Shown: positions 17,575 to 26,376 of the stretch, in pieces
How the letters are laid out: each line of letters starts with the position of its first letter
Position numbering within the stretch: position 1 is the first letter of the stretch
Origin: Deltaproteobacteria bacterium SM23_61
GTDB taxonomy: Bacteria; Desulfobacterota; SM23-61
Direction of reading: 5' to 3'
Length of the DNA stretch: 45,348 nt
Assembly (NCBI GenBank): GCA_001304105.1
Contig: LJUR01000019.1
Span: forward strand, 1 to 45,348
Notes under the pieces: model-generated
Database searches by the model: none
Seen by the model: only the letters and a program-made list of their open reading frames with translations
What the model was told of the DNA's origin: nothing
Translations under genes and position numbers: made by a program

Positions 17575-19308
17575 ATGAAACCCTATTTCGAGAAAATGCC
17601 CAGTTTCGGCAAACCTTTAACAGAAAGGCAAATGAAGAGTTCGGAGGAGAACCTCAAAAAGATTCGCGAGGTGGAACAGGAGATCGCCGAAGCCGTGAAG
17701 AAGGTGAAAGCGGCCGGCCTCCCCACGGAGCAGATCAATAAACGGGGGGAGATGACCGTTTACCAGAGGCTAGAATATTTGCTGGACCCCGGCACCTGGT
17801 GCCCCCTGCACACCCTCTACGACCCGGAGGATGAGGAGTCCGGCACCACCGGGGTGGTGGACGGGCTGGGTAAAATCGGCGGGAAATGGGCAGTGATCAT
17901 CGGCTTTGACAACAAGGTAATGGCCGGCGCGTGGATCGCCGGGCAGGCGGACAATGTCCTGCGGGTGACGGACATGGCCAAGAACCTCCACCTCCCCCTG
18001 GTCTGGCTGGTGAACTGCAGCGGGGTGAAGCTGCCGGAGCAGGAGAAAGTCTACGCCGACCGGAGAGGAAGCGGGACCACCTTTTTCCGTCATGCCGAAT
18101 TGGAAAAACTGGGGATCCCCGTGCTGGCCGGGATCTACGGGACCAACCCCGCGGGAGGGGGTTACCAGGGAATCAGCCCGACCATCCTCCTGGCCCACAA
18201 GAACTGCAACATCGCCGTGGGCGGCGGGGGGATCGTGAGCGGCATGAGCCCCAAGGGTTTCTTCGACGAGGAAGGGGCGGAAATCGTGATCGAAGCCACC
18301 CGGAAGTTCAAAGCGGTTCCTCCCGGGCGGGTGGAAATTCATTATGACTCCACGGGATTCTTCAAGGCCGTCTTTGAGAAAGAAGAGGGCGTGCTGGACG
18401 GGTTGAAGGAGTACATGCGTTATCTTCCGGCCTACGACCCCAAGTTTTTCCGGGTGGCCGAGCCCAAGGAGCCGAAGTTTTCCCCCGAGGAGGTCAACCG
18501 CCTGGTCCCCTTCAACCAGAAGATGGCCTACAATTTCGAGGAGGTTCTGGCGAGGCTGACTGACGGGAGCGAGCACATGGAGTTTCGGCCTACCTACGGC
18601 CCGGAGGTTTACGCCGGCCTGGCAAAGGTGGACGGGTTCCTGGTCGGCATCATGGGCAACAAGCAGGGGATCCTGCCCAAAGGATACCCGGAGTACGCCG
18701 ACTATCCGGGCGTCGGCGGAAAATTCTACCGCCAGGGGCTCATCAAGTTTAACGAGTTCGTCACCCAATGCTCGAGAGACCGGGTACCCATCATCTGGTT
18801 CCAGGACACCACCGGAATCGATGTGGGCGACATCGCCGAGAAGGCGGAGCTGCTGGGGTTGGGGCAATCCCTGATCTACTCCATCGAGCAGTCCAACCTT
18901 CCCATGATGTGCATAATCCTCAGAAAAGGAACCGCCGCGGCCCATTACATCATGGGAGGCCCCCAGGCGAACAACAACAATATTTTCACCCTGGGAACAC
19001 CGACCAGCGAGATTTATGTGATGCACGGGGAGACGGCTGCGGTGGCGTCCTTTGCCCGGAGACTGGTGAAGGAGAAGGATTCGAACCGGCCGCTGAAACC
19101 GGTGATCGACAAGATGAACGTCTTGGCGCAGGACTATTACAACAAGTCCCGTCCCATCTATTGCGCCAAGACCGGGTTTGTGGATGAAGTGGTTACCCTG
19201 CCGGAGATGCGGAATTACATGGTGGCCTTTGCCGGCGCCGCCTACCAGAACCCCCGGTCCATCTGTCCCCACCATCACCTCATGCTTCCCCGGCTGATCA
19301 AAGGATGA
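17575..19308 (+). CDS. Acyl-CoA carboxyltransferase / glutaconyl-CoA decarboxylase alpha subunit-like
   Basis: MKPYFEKMPSFGKPLTERQMKSSEENLKKIREVEQEI..., GAWIAGQADNVLRVTDMAK, NPAGGGYQGISPT, IWFQDTTGIDVGDIAEKAELLGLGQSLIYSIEQSNLPM. Likely start is the internal ATG at 17575. Confidence 0.87.
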   Translation: MKPYFEKMPSFGKPLTERQMKSSEENLKKIREVEQEIAEAVKKVKAAGLPTEQINKRGEMTVYQRLEYLLDPGTWCPLHTLYDPEDEESGTTGVVDGLGKIGGKWAVIIGFDNKVMAGAWIAGQADNVLRVTDMAKNLHLPLVWLVNCSGVKLPEQEKVYADRRGSGTTFFRHAELEKLGIPVLAGIYGTNPAGGGYQGISPTILLAHKNCNIAVGGGGIVSGMSPKGFFDEEGAEIVIEATRKFKAVPPGRVEIHYDSTGFFKAVFEKEEGVLDGLKEYMRYLPAYDPKFFRVAEPKEPKFSPEEVNRLVPFNQKMAYNFEEVLARLTDGSEHMEFRPTYGPEVYAGLAKVDGFLVGIMGNKQGILPKGYPEYADYPGVGGKFYRQGLIKFNEFVTQCSRDRVPIIWFQDTTGIDVGDIAEKAELLGLGQSLIYSIEQSNLPMMCIILRKGTAAAHYIMGGPQANNNNIFTLGTPTSEIYVMHGETAAVASFARRLVKEKDSNRPLKPVIDKMNVLAQDYYNKSRPIYCAKTGFVDEVVTLPEMRNYMVAFAGAAYQNPRSICPHHHLMLPRLIKG

Positions 19309-19314
19309 AAAAAA

Positions 19315-19340
19315 GGCCCGCTTCCAGCGGGCCTCTTTTT
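19315..19340 (+). terminator. Rho-independent terminator
   Basis: GGCCCGCT-TCC-AGCGGGCC followed by TCTTTTT, immediately after the stop at 19308. Confidence 0.9.
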
Positions 19341-19529
19341 CCAGTTGTTGGGTGTCCCGGAAATCGGGTGACCCAGATGGACCCTACATTGGAACCTCCT
19401 TTTGGTATTGACAACTTCCGACGGGCGGGGATAAATAGGAATAGGTCAAAAGGCCGAGGGAAGAACAGAAAATCATTACTGCGTCTCTTTTTGATAAGGG
19501 AAAAGAGAAAGCGGCGGGAGAATGGCCGA

Positions 19530-20351
19530 ATGGACAAAATGATCATCACCGTGGGAGTCACCGGGTCGCGGATCAGCCGCCAGCTGACACCCCATATCCC
19601 CATCCTTCCCCAGGAGATCGCCCAATCGGGAATCGAGGCGGTGAAGGCCGGGGCGGCGATCCTGCACATCCACGTGCGCGACCCCCAGACCGGCCTGGGG
19701 ACGCAGGATTATGCGATCTTCAAAGAAGTGGTGGACCGGATCCGCAGCGAGGTGGATTGCGCTCTGTGCCTCACCACCAGCGGGATTCCCGGCCGGAACC
19801 TTCCCATTGAAGCGAGATTGACCCCCCTGGCGTTGAAGCCCGAACTGGTTTCTTACGACGCAGGATCCATCAACATGGGGGAGAACGTTTTCCTGAACCC
19901 GCCGGAGTTCCTGGAAGCCCTGGCCAGGGGATGCCTGGAAAAAGGGGTCAAGCCGGAGCTGGAGATTTTCGAGGTGGGAATGGTGTATACCTGCCTCAAG
20001 TATTTTGCGAAAGGCCTCCTCCGGGCGCCCCTGCATTTTCAATTTGTCCTGGGCACCCCGGCGGGCATGCCGGCCACGCCCAAATCCCTCCTCTATCTCT
20101 CGGAGATCATCCCCGCGGGTTCCACCTGGTCGGTCATCGGGATCGGCCCGGGCCAGCTGCCCCTGGCGGTCATGGGAATGGCCATGGGAGGGCACGTCAG
20201 GGTCGGTCTGGAAGACAACATCTACTACTCCAAGGGAAGACTGGCCAAAAGCAATGCCGAACTGGTGGAAAGGGTGGTAAAGATCGCCCGGGAATACGGC
20301 CGGGAGATCGCGACCCCCCAGGAAGCCCGGAAGATACTGAGCCTGACCTGA
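19530..20351 (+). CDS. BKACE (beta-keto acid cleavage enzyme, DUF849) family protein
   Basis: MIITVGVTGSRISRQLTPHIPILPQEIAQSGIEAVKAGAAILHIHVRDPQTG (HxH metal site); YDAGSINMGENVF; GHVRVGLEDNIYYSKG. Confidence 0.9.
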   Translation: MDKMIITVGVTGSRISRQLTPHIPILPQEIAQSGIEAVKAGAAILHIHVRDPQTGLGTQDYAIFKEVVDRIRSEVDCALCLTTSGIPGRNLPIEARLTPLALKPELVSYDAGSINMGENVFLNPPEFLEALARGCLEKGVKPELEIFEVGMVYTCLKYFAKGLLRAPLHFQFVLGTPAGMPATPKSLLYLSEIIPAGSTWSVIGIGPGQLPLAVMGMAMGGHVRVGLEDNIYYSKGRLAKSNAELVERVVKIAREYGREIATPQEARKILSLT

Positions 20352-20356
20352 AAAAT

Positions 20357-20475
20357 GTTTCCCGTTCCCGGTTCCCTGTTGCCCGTCGAAGAATCAGGAT
20401 CCTCAACCGGCAACTGGAAACGGGAAACCGGCAACCTTTTCCATCCGGCATTCCGCATTCGCAGTTCCGCAAGGT
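20357..20475. repeat. Inverted pair of 7-bp-period arrays (GTTTCCC / AACCGGC) plus GCATTCC units
   Basis: gtttccc gttcccg gttccct gttgccc ... aaccggc aactgga aacggga aaccggc aaccttt ... ggcattc cgcattc gcagttc cgcaagg. Confidence 0.82.
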
Positions 20476-20578
20476 TGACAACCCCTCCGAAAGTATGGGA
20501 AACTAGAAGCCCCTTTCGTCCCTATCCAGCAAAGAGAAAACTCGGTCTCCGGGTACAGATCAGGGAGAGGAAACACCG

Positions 20579-22870
20579 ATGAGGATCACCTTCCGCATTA
20601 TCCTTTCCATTTTCATCGTGATCGGCGTCATCGTCGTTCTCTTCACGGTCCTGCAGGTCGAGCAGGAAAAGAAGCGGATGACCAAGGACCTGGAGCGCCG
20701 GGCATCCGTCCTGGGGGAGAGTCTGAAAGAAAGCGTTGAGCCCCTGGTCGCCAAAGGCCTGGCCCAGCGACTGCAGACGATCGTCGCGAAATTCGGGAAC
20801 CGGGAAAATCTGGCCGGAGTGGCGGTGTACGACGCTGGGGACAAGCTCGTGGCCTCCACCGCCCCGCTGACCCCTCATCTGAAAACCCCGTTGCCCCTGG
20901 TCGGAAGGGTTCTGAGCGCGGGCCAGGAAGAGGGGACCTTTTTCTTCATGGGCGGAAAAGAGGTGTACCTCCACGCCCTTCCCCTCCACCGCGAGAAAAA
21001 CGTGTCCGGGGCACTGGTAATTTTCTATGAGACGAAACAGATCAGAGAGAGCGTCGCCCGCATCTGGGAGAATAATTTCATGCGCTGGCTGGTGAGCGCG
21101 CTCTTCATCTCGCTCACTACCCTCCTGGTGATCCGCTGGAGCATGGTCCACCCCATCGCCCGCATGGCGGACTGGATGAAAAGCCTGCGGACCGAAAAGG
21201 AAGACGCCCCGCTCCCCCCTCCTCCCGGCAGAGTCTTCGAACCCCTGGCCCGGGAGGCGACGCGGATGGTCCGCAGCATCTCGGAAGCACGATCCGCCGC
21301 CGAACAGGAAGCCCGGCTGCGGCGCAATGGCGAAACCTTCTGGACCCCCGTGCGGCTGCGGGAGCACGTGCGGAATCTTCTGCGGGGAAGGCCCCTCTTC
21401 GTGGTTTCCAACCGGGAGCCCTACGTGCATGAGAGGCAGGGGAAGAAGATTGAGTACGTCGTCCCCGCCAGCGGTCTGGTGACGGCCCTGGAGCCGATCC
21501 TGCAGGCCTGCGGGGGAACTTGGGTAGCCCATGGGAGCGGGGATGCGGACCGGGAAGTCGTCGATGAGCAGAACCAGGTGCGGGTTCCCCCCGAAGACCC
21601 TCAATACACCCTGAAAAGGGTCTGGCTGACCAAGGAAGAGGAGGAGGGGTATTATTACGGATTCGCCAACGAGCCGCTCTGCCACATCGCCCACACCCGT
21701 CCCACTTTCCGGGCGGAGGACTGGAGCCACTATGAGGCGGTAAACTGGAAATTTGCCCTGGCCACCCTGGAGGAGCTGGAAAACAGCCAGGATCCCTGGA
21801 TCCTGGTCCAGGATTATCATTTCGCCCTTCTCCCGCGGATGATCAAAGGAAAAAGACCCGACGCCCGGGTGGCCCTTTTCTGGCACATCCCCTGGCCCAA
21901 CCCTGAGTCCTTCGGGATCTGTCCCTGGCAGAGGGAGATCGTCCACGGCATGCTGGGAGCCGACCTCATCGGTTTCCACGTTCAGTTTCACTGCAACAAT
22001 TTTCTGGAGACGGTGGACCGGGCCCTGGAATCGAGGATCGACTGGGAGAATTTTACCGTGGAAAGGGAAAACCACCTGACCCAGGTGAAACCTTTTCCCA
22101 TCAGCATTGCTTCCCCCGCACCCGCTGCTTTGTCCAACCCCGTCAATGGAAGCCTGAAGAAAAACCTTCTGCGGGAAGTGGGCGTTCAGGGAGAATACCT
22201 CGGGGTGGGGGTTGACCGGGTGGATTACACCAAAGGCCTGCGGGAGCGATTTCTGGCCATCGAGCGGTTCCTGGAAAAATATCCCTCCTACCAGGGGGAA
22301 TTTACCTTTGTGGAACTGGGAGCCCCCAGCCGGACCCACATCAAGGAGTACCGGGATCTAGTGGCCCGGTTGGAGACGGAGGCTGAAAGGATCAACTGGC
22401 GCTTCCAGACCAAAGAGTGGAAGCCCATCGTATTCCTCAAAAGGCACCACAGCCACAAAGAGATCGCTCCTTTCTATGAGGCCGCCGATCTCTGTCTGGT
22501 CACCTCGCTCCACGACGGAATGAACCTGGTGGCCAAGGAATTCATCGGCGCAAAAGGGGATGAATCCGGGGTCCTCATCCTGAGCCAGTTCACCGGGGCC
22601 TCCCGGGAGCTGAAGGATGCCCTCATCGTGAACCCCTACGACACGGAGCAAATGGCCGAGGCCATCCGCAGGGCCCTGGAGATGGACCCCGAGGAGAGAA
22701 GGGCACGGATGGAAAGGATGCGGGAAGCGGTGAACGAAAGGAACATCTACCGCTGGGCCGGGGATTTGCTTTCCAGCCTGAGCCGGATCCGCCTTTCTTC
22801 GGTCCCCCCCATGGGGGTCAACACCCGACATAATTTATCAAAGCCAAATAATCTCCCAGGTGGCGGGTGA
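20579..22870 (+). CDS. Membrane sensor-like N-terminus (TM-periplasmic-TM) fused to a GT20 trehalose-6-phosphate synthase (OtsA-like) domain
   Basis: N-term ITFRIILSIFIVIGVIVVLFTVL...WLVSALFISLTTLLVIRWSMVHPIARMADWMKSL; GT20 motifs LFVVSNREPY, VQDYHFALLPRM, FWHIPWP, GADLIGFH, GVDRVDYTKGL, TSLHDGMNLVAKEF. Confidence 0.9.
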   Translation: MRITFRIILSIFIVIGVIVVLFTVLQVEQEKKRMTKDLERRASVLGESLKESVEPLVAKGLAQRLQTIVAKFGNRENLAGVAVYDAGDKLVASTAPLTPHLKTPLPLVGRVLSAGQEEGTFFFMGGKEVYLHALPLHREKNVSGALVIFYETKQIRESVARIWENNFMRWLVSALFISLTTLLVIRWSMVHPIARMADWMKSLRTEKEDAPLPPPPGRVFEPLAREATRMVRSISEARSAAEQEARLRRNGETFWTPVRLREHVRNLLRGRPLFVVSNREPYVHERQGKKIEYVVPASGLVTALEPILQACGGTWVAHGSGDADREVVDEQNQVRVPPEDPQYTLKRVWLTKEEEEGYYYGFANEPLCHIAHTRPTFRAEDWSHYEAVNWKFALATLEELENSQDPWILVQDYHFALLPRMIKGKRPDARVALFWHIPWPNPESFGICPWQREIVHGMLGADLIGFHVQFHCNNFLETVDRALESRIDWENFTVERENHLTQVKPFPISIASPAPAALSNPVNGSLKKNLLREVGVQGEYLGVGVDRVDYTKGLRERFLAIERFLEKYPSYQGEFTFVELGAPSRTHIKEYRDLVARLETEAERINWRFQTKEWKPIVFLKRHHSHKEIAPFYEAADLCLVTSLHDGMNLVAKEFIGAKGDESGVLILSQFTGASRELKDALIVNPYDTEQMAEAIRRALEMDPEERRARMERMREAVNERNIYRWAGDLLSSLSRIRLSSVPPMGVNTRHNLSKPNNLPGGG

Positions 22871-24014
22871 TCAGGAAGTTCCGGCGGACGAACTCCCGGG
22901 CATCCTGGCCCATCTTGTTCATCACTTCGGGATTATCCAGCAGGTGGTGAATCCGGAAGGCCGCCCCTTCCACGGAATTCACCGTGAATCCCGTAACCCC
23001 GTAAACCAGTTGAACGGTAATCCCCCCGGTAAAACCTCCGATCACCGGTTTTCCCTTCCACATGGCCTCGGCCACGGTCAGACCGAAACCTTCCCGCAGG
23101 GACTTCTGCAGGACGATGGCGGCGGCTCTCTGCAGGGCGTTAATTTCCAGGTAGGCATCGGGGGGAAGGAGAAGAATTTGGATGTCGGGGTCATCCTGGG
23201 CCGCCTCCCGGACTTCCTCCAGAACGGTTTCTCCCTCGGGATCGTCGGTAGCTCCCCCTCCGGCCAAAACCAGCCGCAGATCATGATGTTTTTTGACCAG
23301 CCGGTAGGCCTGGATCACTCCCAGGGGATCCTTGAACCGGTCAAACCGTGAGACTTGCAGAAGGATGGGTTTGTCCGTGGAAACCTCCAACCGCCGGAGA
23401 ATTTCCTGCTGCTCCTCGGGGGTGAGGTCCCGGTTTTTGTCGCTCAGGGGATCGATCGAGGGGTGGATCAGGAATTGAGGGATGGGGAGGCGCTGGGCGA
23501 ATCGGGGCAGGGAAAAAATGGTCCCGTCGTAGCTCACCACGAACTGGCGGAGGAAATCCCAGACCTTTCTCTGGGGTTGGGAAACATCGATATGGCACCT
23601 CCAGATCCATTTCCCCTTGGGGGGGCGGTATTGAATCAGCGCTGCAGGCTGGGGGTCATGGATGACCACGAAATCGGCGTCCAGAGAAATGTTTTGGGCA
23701 TTTTCCCGGTTCACCTCCAGATAATTTTCGAGCATGGTGGGGGGAATTTTCTGCTCCTGCCCCTGCAGGGCATTATGGAAAGCCTTGGTGGTGGAAAAGA
23801 ATTCCTCATTCCCGCCGATCACTTCCCATTGAGCGTCCAACCCGACACTCTGCAGCAGGGGAACGAGACTCCGCAGGATTTCTGCCACTCCGCCTCCCAA
23901 TTTGGTTGAATTTACGTGGATGATCTTTTTCCCCTGCATTTTTTCCGCCATACGGTAGAGAAAGTCCACGATTCCCTGGGGGGCGATTTCCCGGTAGGCC
24001 TCAAGGCGGATCAT
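22818..24014 (-). CDS. treT: Trehalose synthase TreT-like glycosyltransferase (GT4)
   Basis: KIIHVNSTKLGGGVAEILRSLVPLLQSVGLDAQWEVIGG..., DFVVIHDPQPAALI, LLQVSRFDRFKDPLGVI, REGFGLTVAEAMWKGKPVIGG. Confidence 0.87.
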   Translation of the reverse strand: MIRLEAYREIAPQGIVDFLYRMAEKMQGKKIIHVNSTKLGGGVAEILRSLVPLLQSVGLDAQWEVIGGNEEFFSTTKAFHNALQGQEQKIPPTMLENYLEVNRENAQNISLDADFVVIHDPQPAALIQYRPPKGKWIWRCHIDVSQPQRKVWDFLRQFVVSYDGTIFSLPRFAQRLPIPQFLIHPSIDPLSDKNRDLTPEEQQEILRRLEVSTDKPILLQVSRFDRFKDPLGVIQAYRLVKKHHDLRLVLAGGGATDDPEGETVLEEVREAAQDDPDIQILLLPPDAYLEINALQRAAAIVLQKSLREGFGLTVAEAMWKGKPVIGGFTGGITVQLVYGVTGFTVNSVEGAAFRIHHLLDNPEVMNKMGQDAREFVRRNFLITRHLGDYLALINYVGC

Positions 24015-24688
24015 TTCTGCTCCCCCCCTTCTTTCAGGAATTCGTCGCAGAGCTTCAGGATGCGGCCCCTGATGGATTCCAGGCTGATCCGGTACGGATG
24101 GAGGTTGGAAATTCTCTTCCCCAGCTCGGGGAGACCCAGTTGTTCTTCCACCCATATGGCAAAGTCGCCCTTCGGTTTTCCCAGGCGGAGAATGGCCTCA
24201 AAGGTGTGATAATAAATGACGCTGGCCTCCACCGACCCCAGAACCTTCCGGAATTCCCGGAGGGTATGAGCCTGAAGGCCGGTGGGAGCCGGGATGATGC
24301 GGGACTGCATGAATTGAAAAGGCTCTTCGTAGATGACTCCGGGAATGACCTGCAGCCGGGACAGATGGTCGGCGATGATGGTCACGATTTCCGCCCGCAT
24401 GGATTCCAGATCCCCGAAATCGTAGGGATTGAGGATCCCCAGTTTTTCTCCCAGGACCCGGTCCCGCACCTGGATCGCGGCCCAGGTGGCGAAATCATTG
24501 GGGTAAGGGCCGGCAATATACTTATGGCGAAGCAAGAAGCTATGGGTATGATAATACAGGGAATCGAGGGGGGCTTCTTCGATGGCCTCCAGCAGTTGCC
24601 GTTCATCGCGGGCGCTCCGGCCGAGCATCTCCCGGAGCTCCCAGCAGCCCACAAAAATAAAAGGGTTTGCGGCCCTTCGATTCGCCAT
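24011..24688 (-). CDS. DUF5752-like protein of unknown function with internal domain duplication
   Basis: Two similar halves: LYYHTHSFLLRHK...NDFATWAAIQ...LGILNPYDFGDLESMRAEI and IYYHTFEAILRLG..GDFAIWVEEQ...ISNLHPYRISLESIRGRI. Stop overlaps the treT start (ATGA). Confidence 0.75.
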   Translation of the reverse strand: MANRRAANPFIFVGCWELREMLGRSARDERQLLEAIEEAPLDSLYYHTHSFLLRHKYIAGPYPNDFATWAAIQVRDRVLGEKLGILNPYDFGDLESMRAEIVTIIADHLSRLQVIPGVIYEEPFQFMQSRIIPAPTGLQAHTLREFRKVLGSVEASVIYYHTFEAILRLGKPKGDFAIWVEEQLGLPELGKRISNLHPYRISLESIRGRILKLCDEFLKEGGEQK

Positions 24689-24880
24689 GACCACGCTCCT
24701 TTCTCCTGGATAAGGTTCCGGTGTTTCATAACCTTTCCTGATGCTATTGTACAATATTTTCCTGCCGGTTTGCCCAGATAAATGTGGACTGGCGGGATGA
24801 GAGGAGGCCTTCTAAATCTGCAATTCGTCCTGCACTACCTTGCCCAGGGCGCGTTCCGCCATTTCAATTCCTAAGAGGCC

Positions 24881-24909
24881 TTGACAAAAAGCGATCCCGT
24901 CTGTAGGAT
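24881..24909 (+). promoter_or_regulatory. Putative sigma70-type promoter upstream of livK
   Basis: TTGACA (24881-24886) - 17 nt - TAGGAT (24904-24909). Confidence 0.6.
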
Positions 24910-25007
24910 GATCGTGTTTAAAATCCGGAAAAGAAAGGAAGAATTTGCTGAAAACTCGGCGAGAGATAATGTTTTTTGCAAATCAGCATAAAGGAAAGGA
25001 GAAAACG

Positions 25008-26264
25008 ATGAAACGGATTTGTATTTATTTATTGGTTGTGACCATGGTCGTCGGTTTTGCCGCCGGGCTTGCGTTGGGCCAGGCCAAGAAAGGGGCCTTC
25101 AAGTACGAAGACAAGATCGGGGTCATCAAACTGAAACCCGGAGAACCCATTCACATTGCCTCCTGGATGGTGATTGCCGGGCCCGATGCATCTCTGGGCA
25201 CGGACACCAAGCGCGGGGTGGAGATCGCCATCGATGACAAGGGCGGAAAACTCCTCGGCCATCCCATCAAGCTGACCGCCCAGGACACGGGCTGCAACGC
25301 CGAGGGCGGGCAGGCGGCGGCGACCAAGCTGGCTGCGGATCCCACCGTGGTGGCCGCGATCGGCTCAAACTGCTCCAGCGCAGCCAAGCCTGGCGTCCCG
25401 ATCCTGTGGAAGGCCGGCATCGCCACGGTTTCTCCGTCCAACACAGCTCCCTACCTGACCGACCCGAAGCGGGGGCCGGATTATGACGGCTACCTCCGCA
25501 CGGCCCATAACGACAAAGTCCAGGGCGCGGTGGCCGCGGCATTCGCCATCGAGCAGATGAAAGTCAAGAAAGCCGCGACCATTCACGATGGAAGCGTGTA
25601 CGCGGAACAACTGCAGGCCGTCTTCGCCGAGACCTTCAAGAAGATGGGGGGAAAGATCACCTCCCAGGAAGCCGTCGCTCCCACGGACACGGACATGCGG
25701 CCGGTTCTGACCAAGATCGCCACCGGCAAACCGGAATTTCTCTATTATCCCATCTTCATCGCCGCGGGCGGCCACATTACCCGCCAGGCGAAAGAAATTA
25801 AGGGACTGGAAAAAACTGCCCTGATGGGCGCCGACGGGATGTTCTCCCCCGACTTTTACAAGGCGGCGGGGGAAACCGCTGTGGGGATTTACCACTCGAG
25901 CCCCGATTTTTCCGCCTTCGGCGCCGGCTACAAGGTCTTTCTGGAAAAGCATCAGAAAAAATACGGGGAAAAGCCGATCGCTCCTTTCCACGCGCACGCC
26001 TACGATGCCGCCACGATGATCTTTGCGGCCATCCAGAAAGTGGCGAAAAAAGCTCCGGACGGAACCCTGTACATCGGCCGGCAGAAACTCCGCGATGCTC
26101 TGTATGCGATCAAAGGCTTGAAAGGGCTGACCGGAACCATCAGCTGCGATAAGTACGGAGACTGCGCGGACCCGAGAATTGCCGTGTACAAGACGACGGA
26201 AGAAAACGTGAAAAAGCTGGTGATGCCCGATAACCCGTTCTGGAAGCCCACGGCGAAGAAGTAA
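25008..26264 (+). CDS. livK: Branched-chain amino acid-type ABC transporter substrate-binding protein
   Basis: Signal peptide MKRICIYLLVVTMVVGFAAGLALGQA; HIASWMVIAGPDASLGTDTKRGVEIAID...HPIKLTAQDTGCNAEGGQAAATKLAADPTVVAAIGSNCSS; RBS aaaggaaaggag. Confidence 0.92.
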   Translation: MKRICIYLLVVTMVVGFAAGLALGQAKKGAFKYEDKIGVIKLKPGEPIHIASWMVIAGPDASLGTDTKRGVEIAIDDKGGKLLGHPIKLTAQDTGCNAEGGQAAATKLAADPTVVAAIGSNCSSAAKPGVPILWKAGIATVSPSNTAPYLTDPKRGPDYDGYLRTAHNDKVQGAVAAAFAIEQMKVKKAATIHDGSVYAEQLQAVFAETFKKMGGKITSQEAVAPTDTDMRPVLTKIATGKPEFLYYPIFIAAGGHITRQAKEIKGLEKTALMGADGMFSPDFYKAAGETAVGIYHSSPDFSAFGAGYKVFLEKHQKKYGEKPIAPFHAHAYDAATMIFAAIQKVAKKAPDGTLYIGRQKLRDALYAIKGLKGLTGTISCDKYGDCADPRIAVYKTTEENVKKLVMPDNPFWKPTAKK

Positions 26265-26292
26265 GCCGAGGGTTCCTTCGAGCCACGACGAT

Positions 26293-26320
26293 GAGCCGGG
26301 AGGAGAGAAGAGCCCGGCTC
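26293..26320 (+). promoter_or_regulatory. Intercistronic stem-loop between livK and livH
   Basis: GAGCCGGG-aggagagaagag-CCCGGCTC, perfect 8-bp stem, no strong T-tract. Confidence 0.5.
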
Positions 26321-26376
26321 GTCTGCTTTGGTTATGTTTCTCTTTTGACATTCTCAGCCTGTTCCGGGGAATTTCC

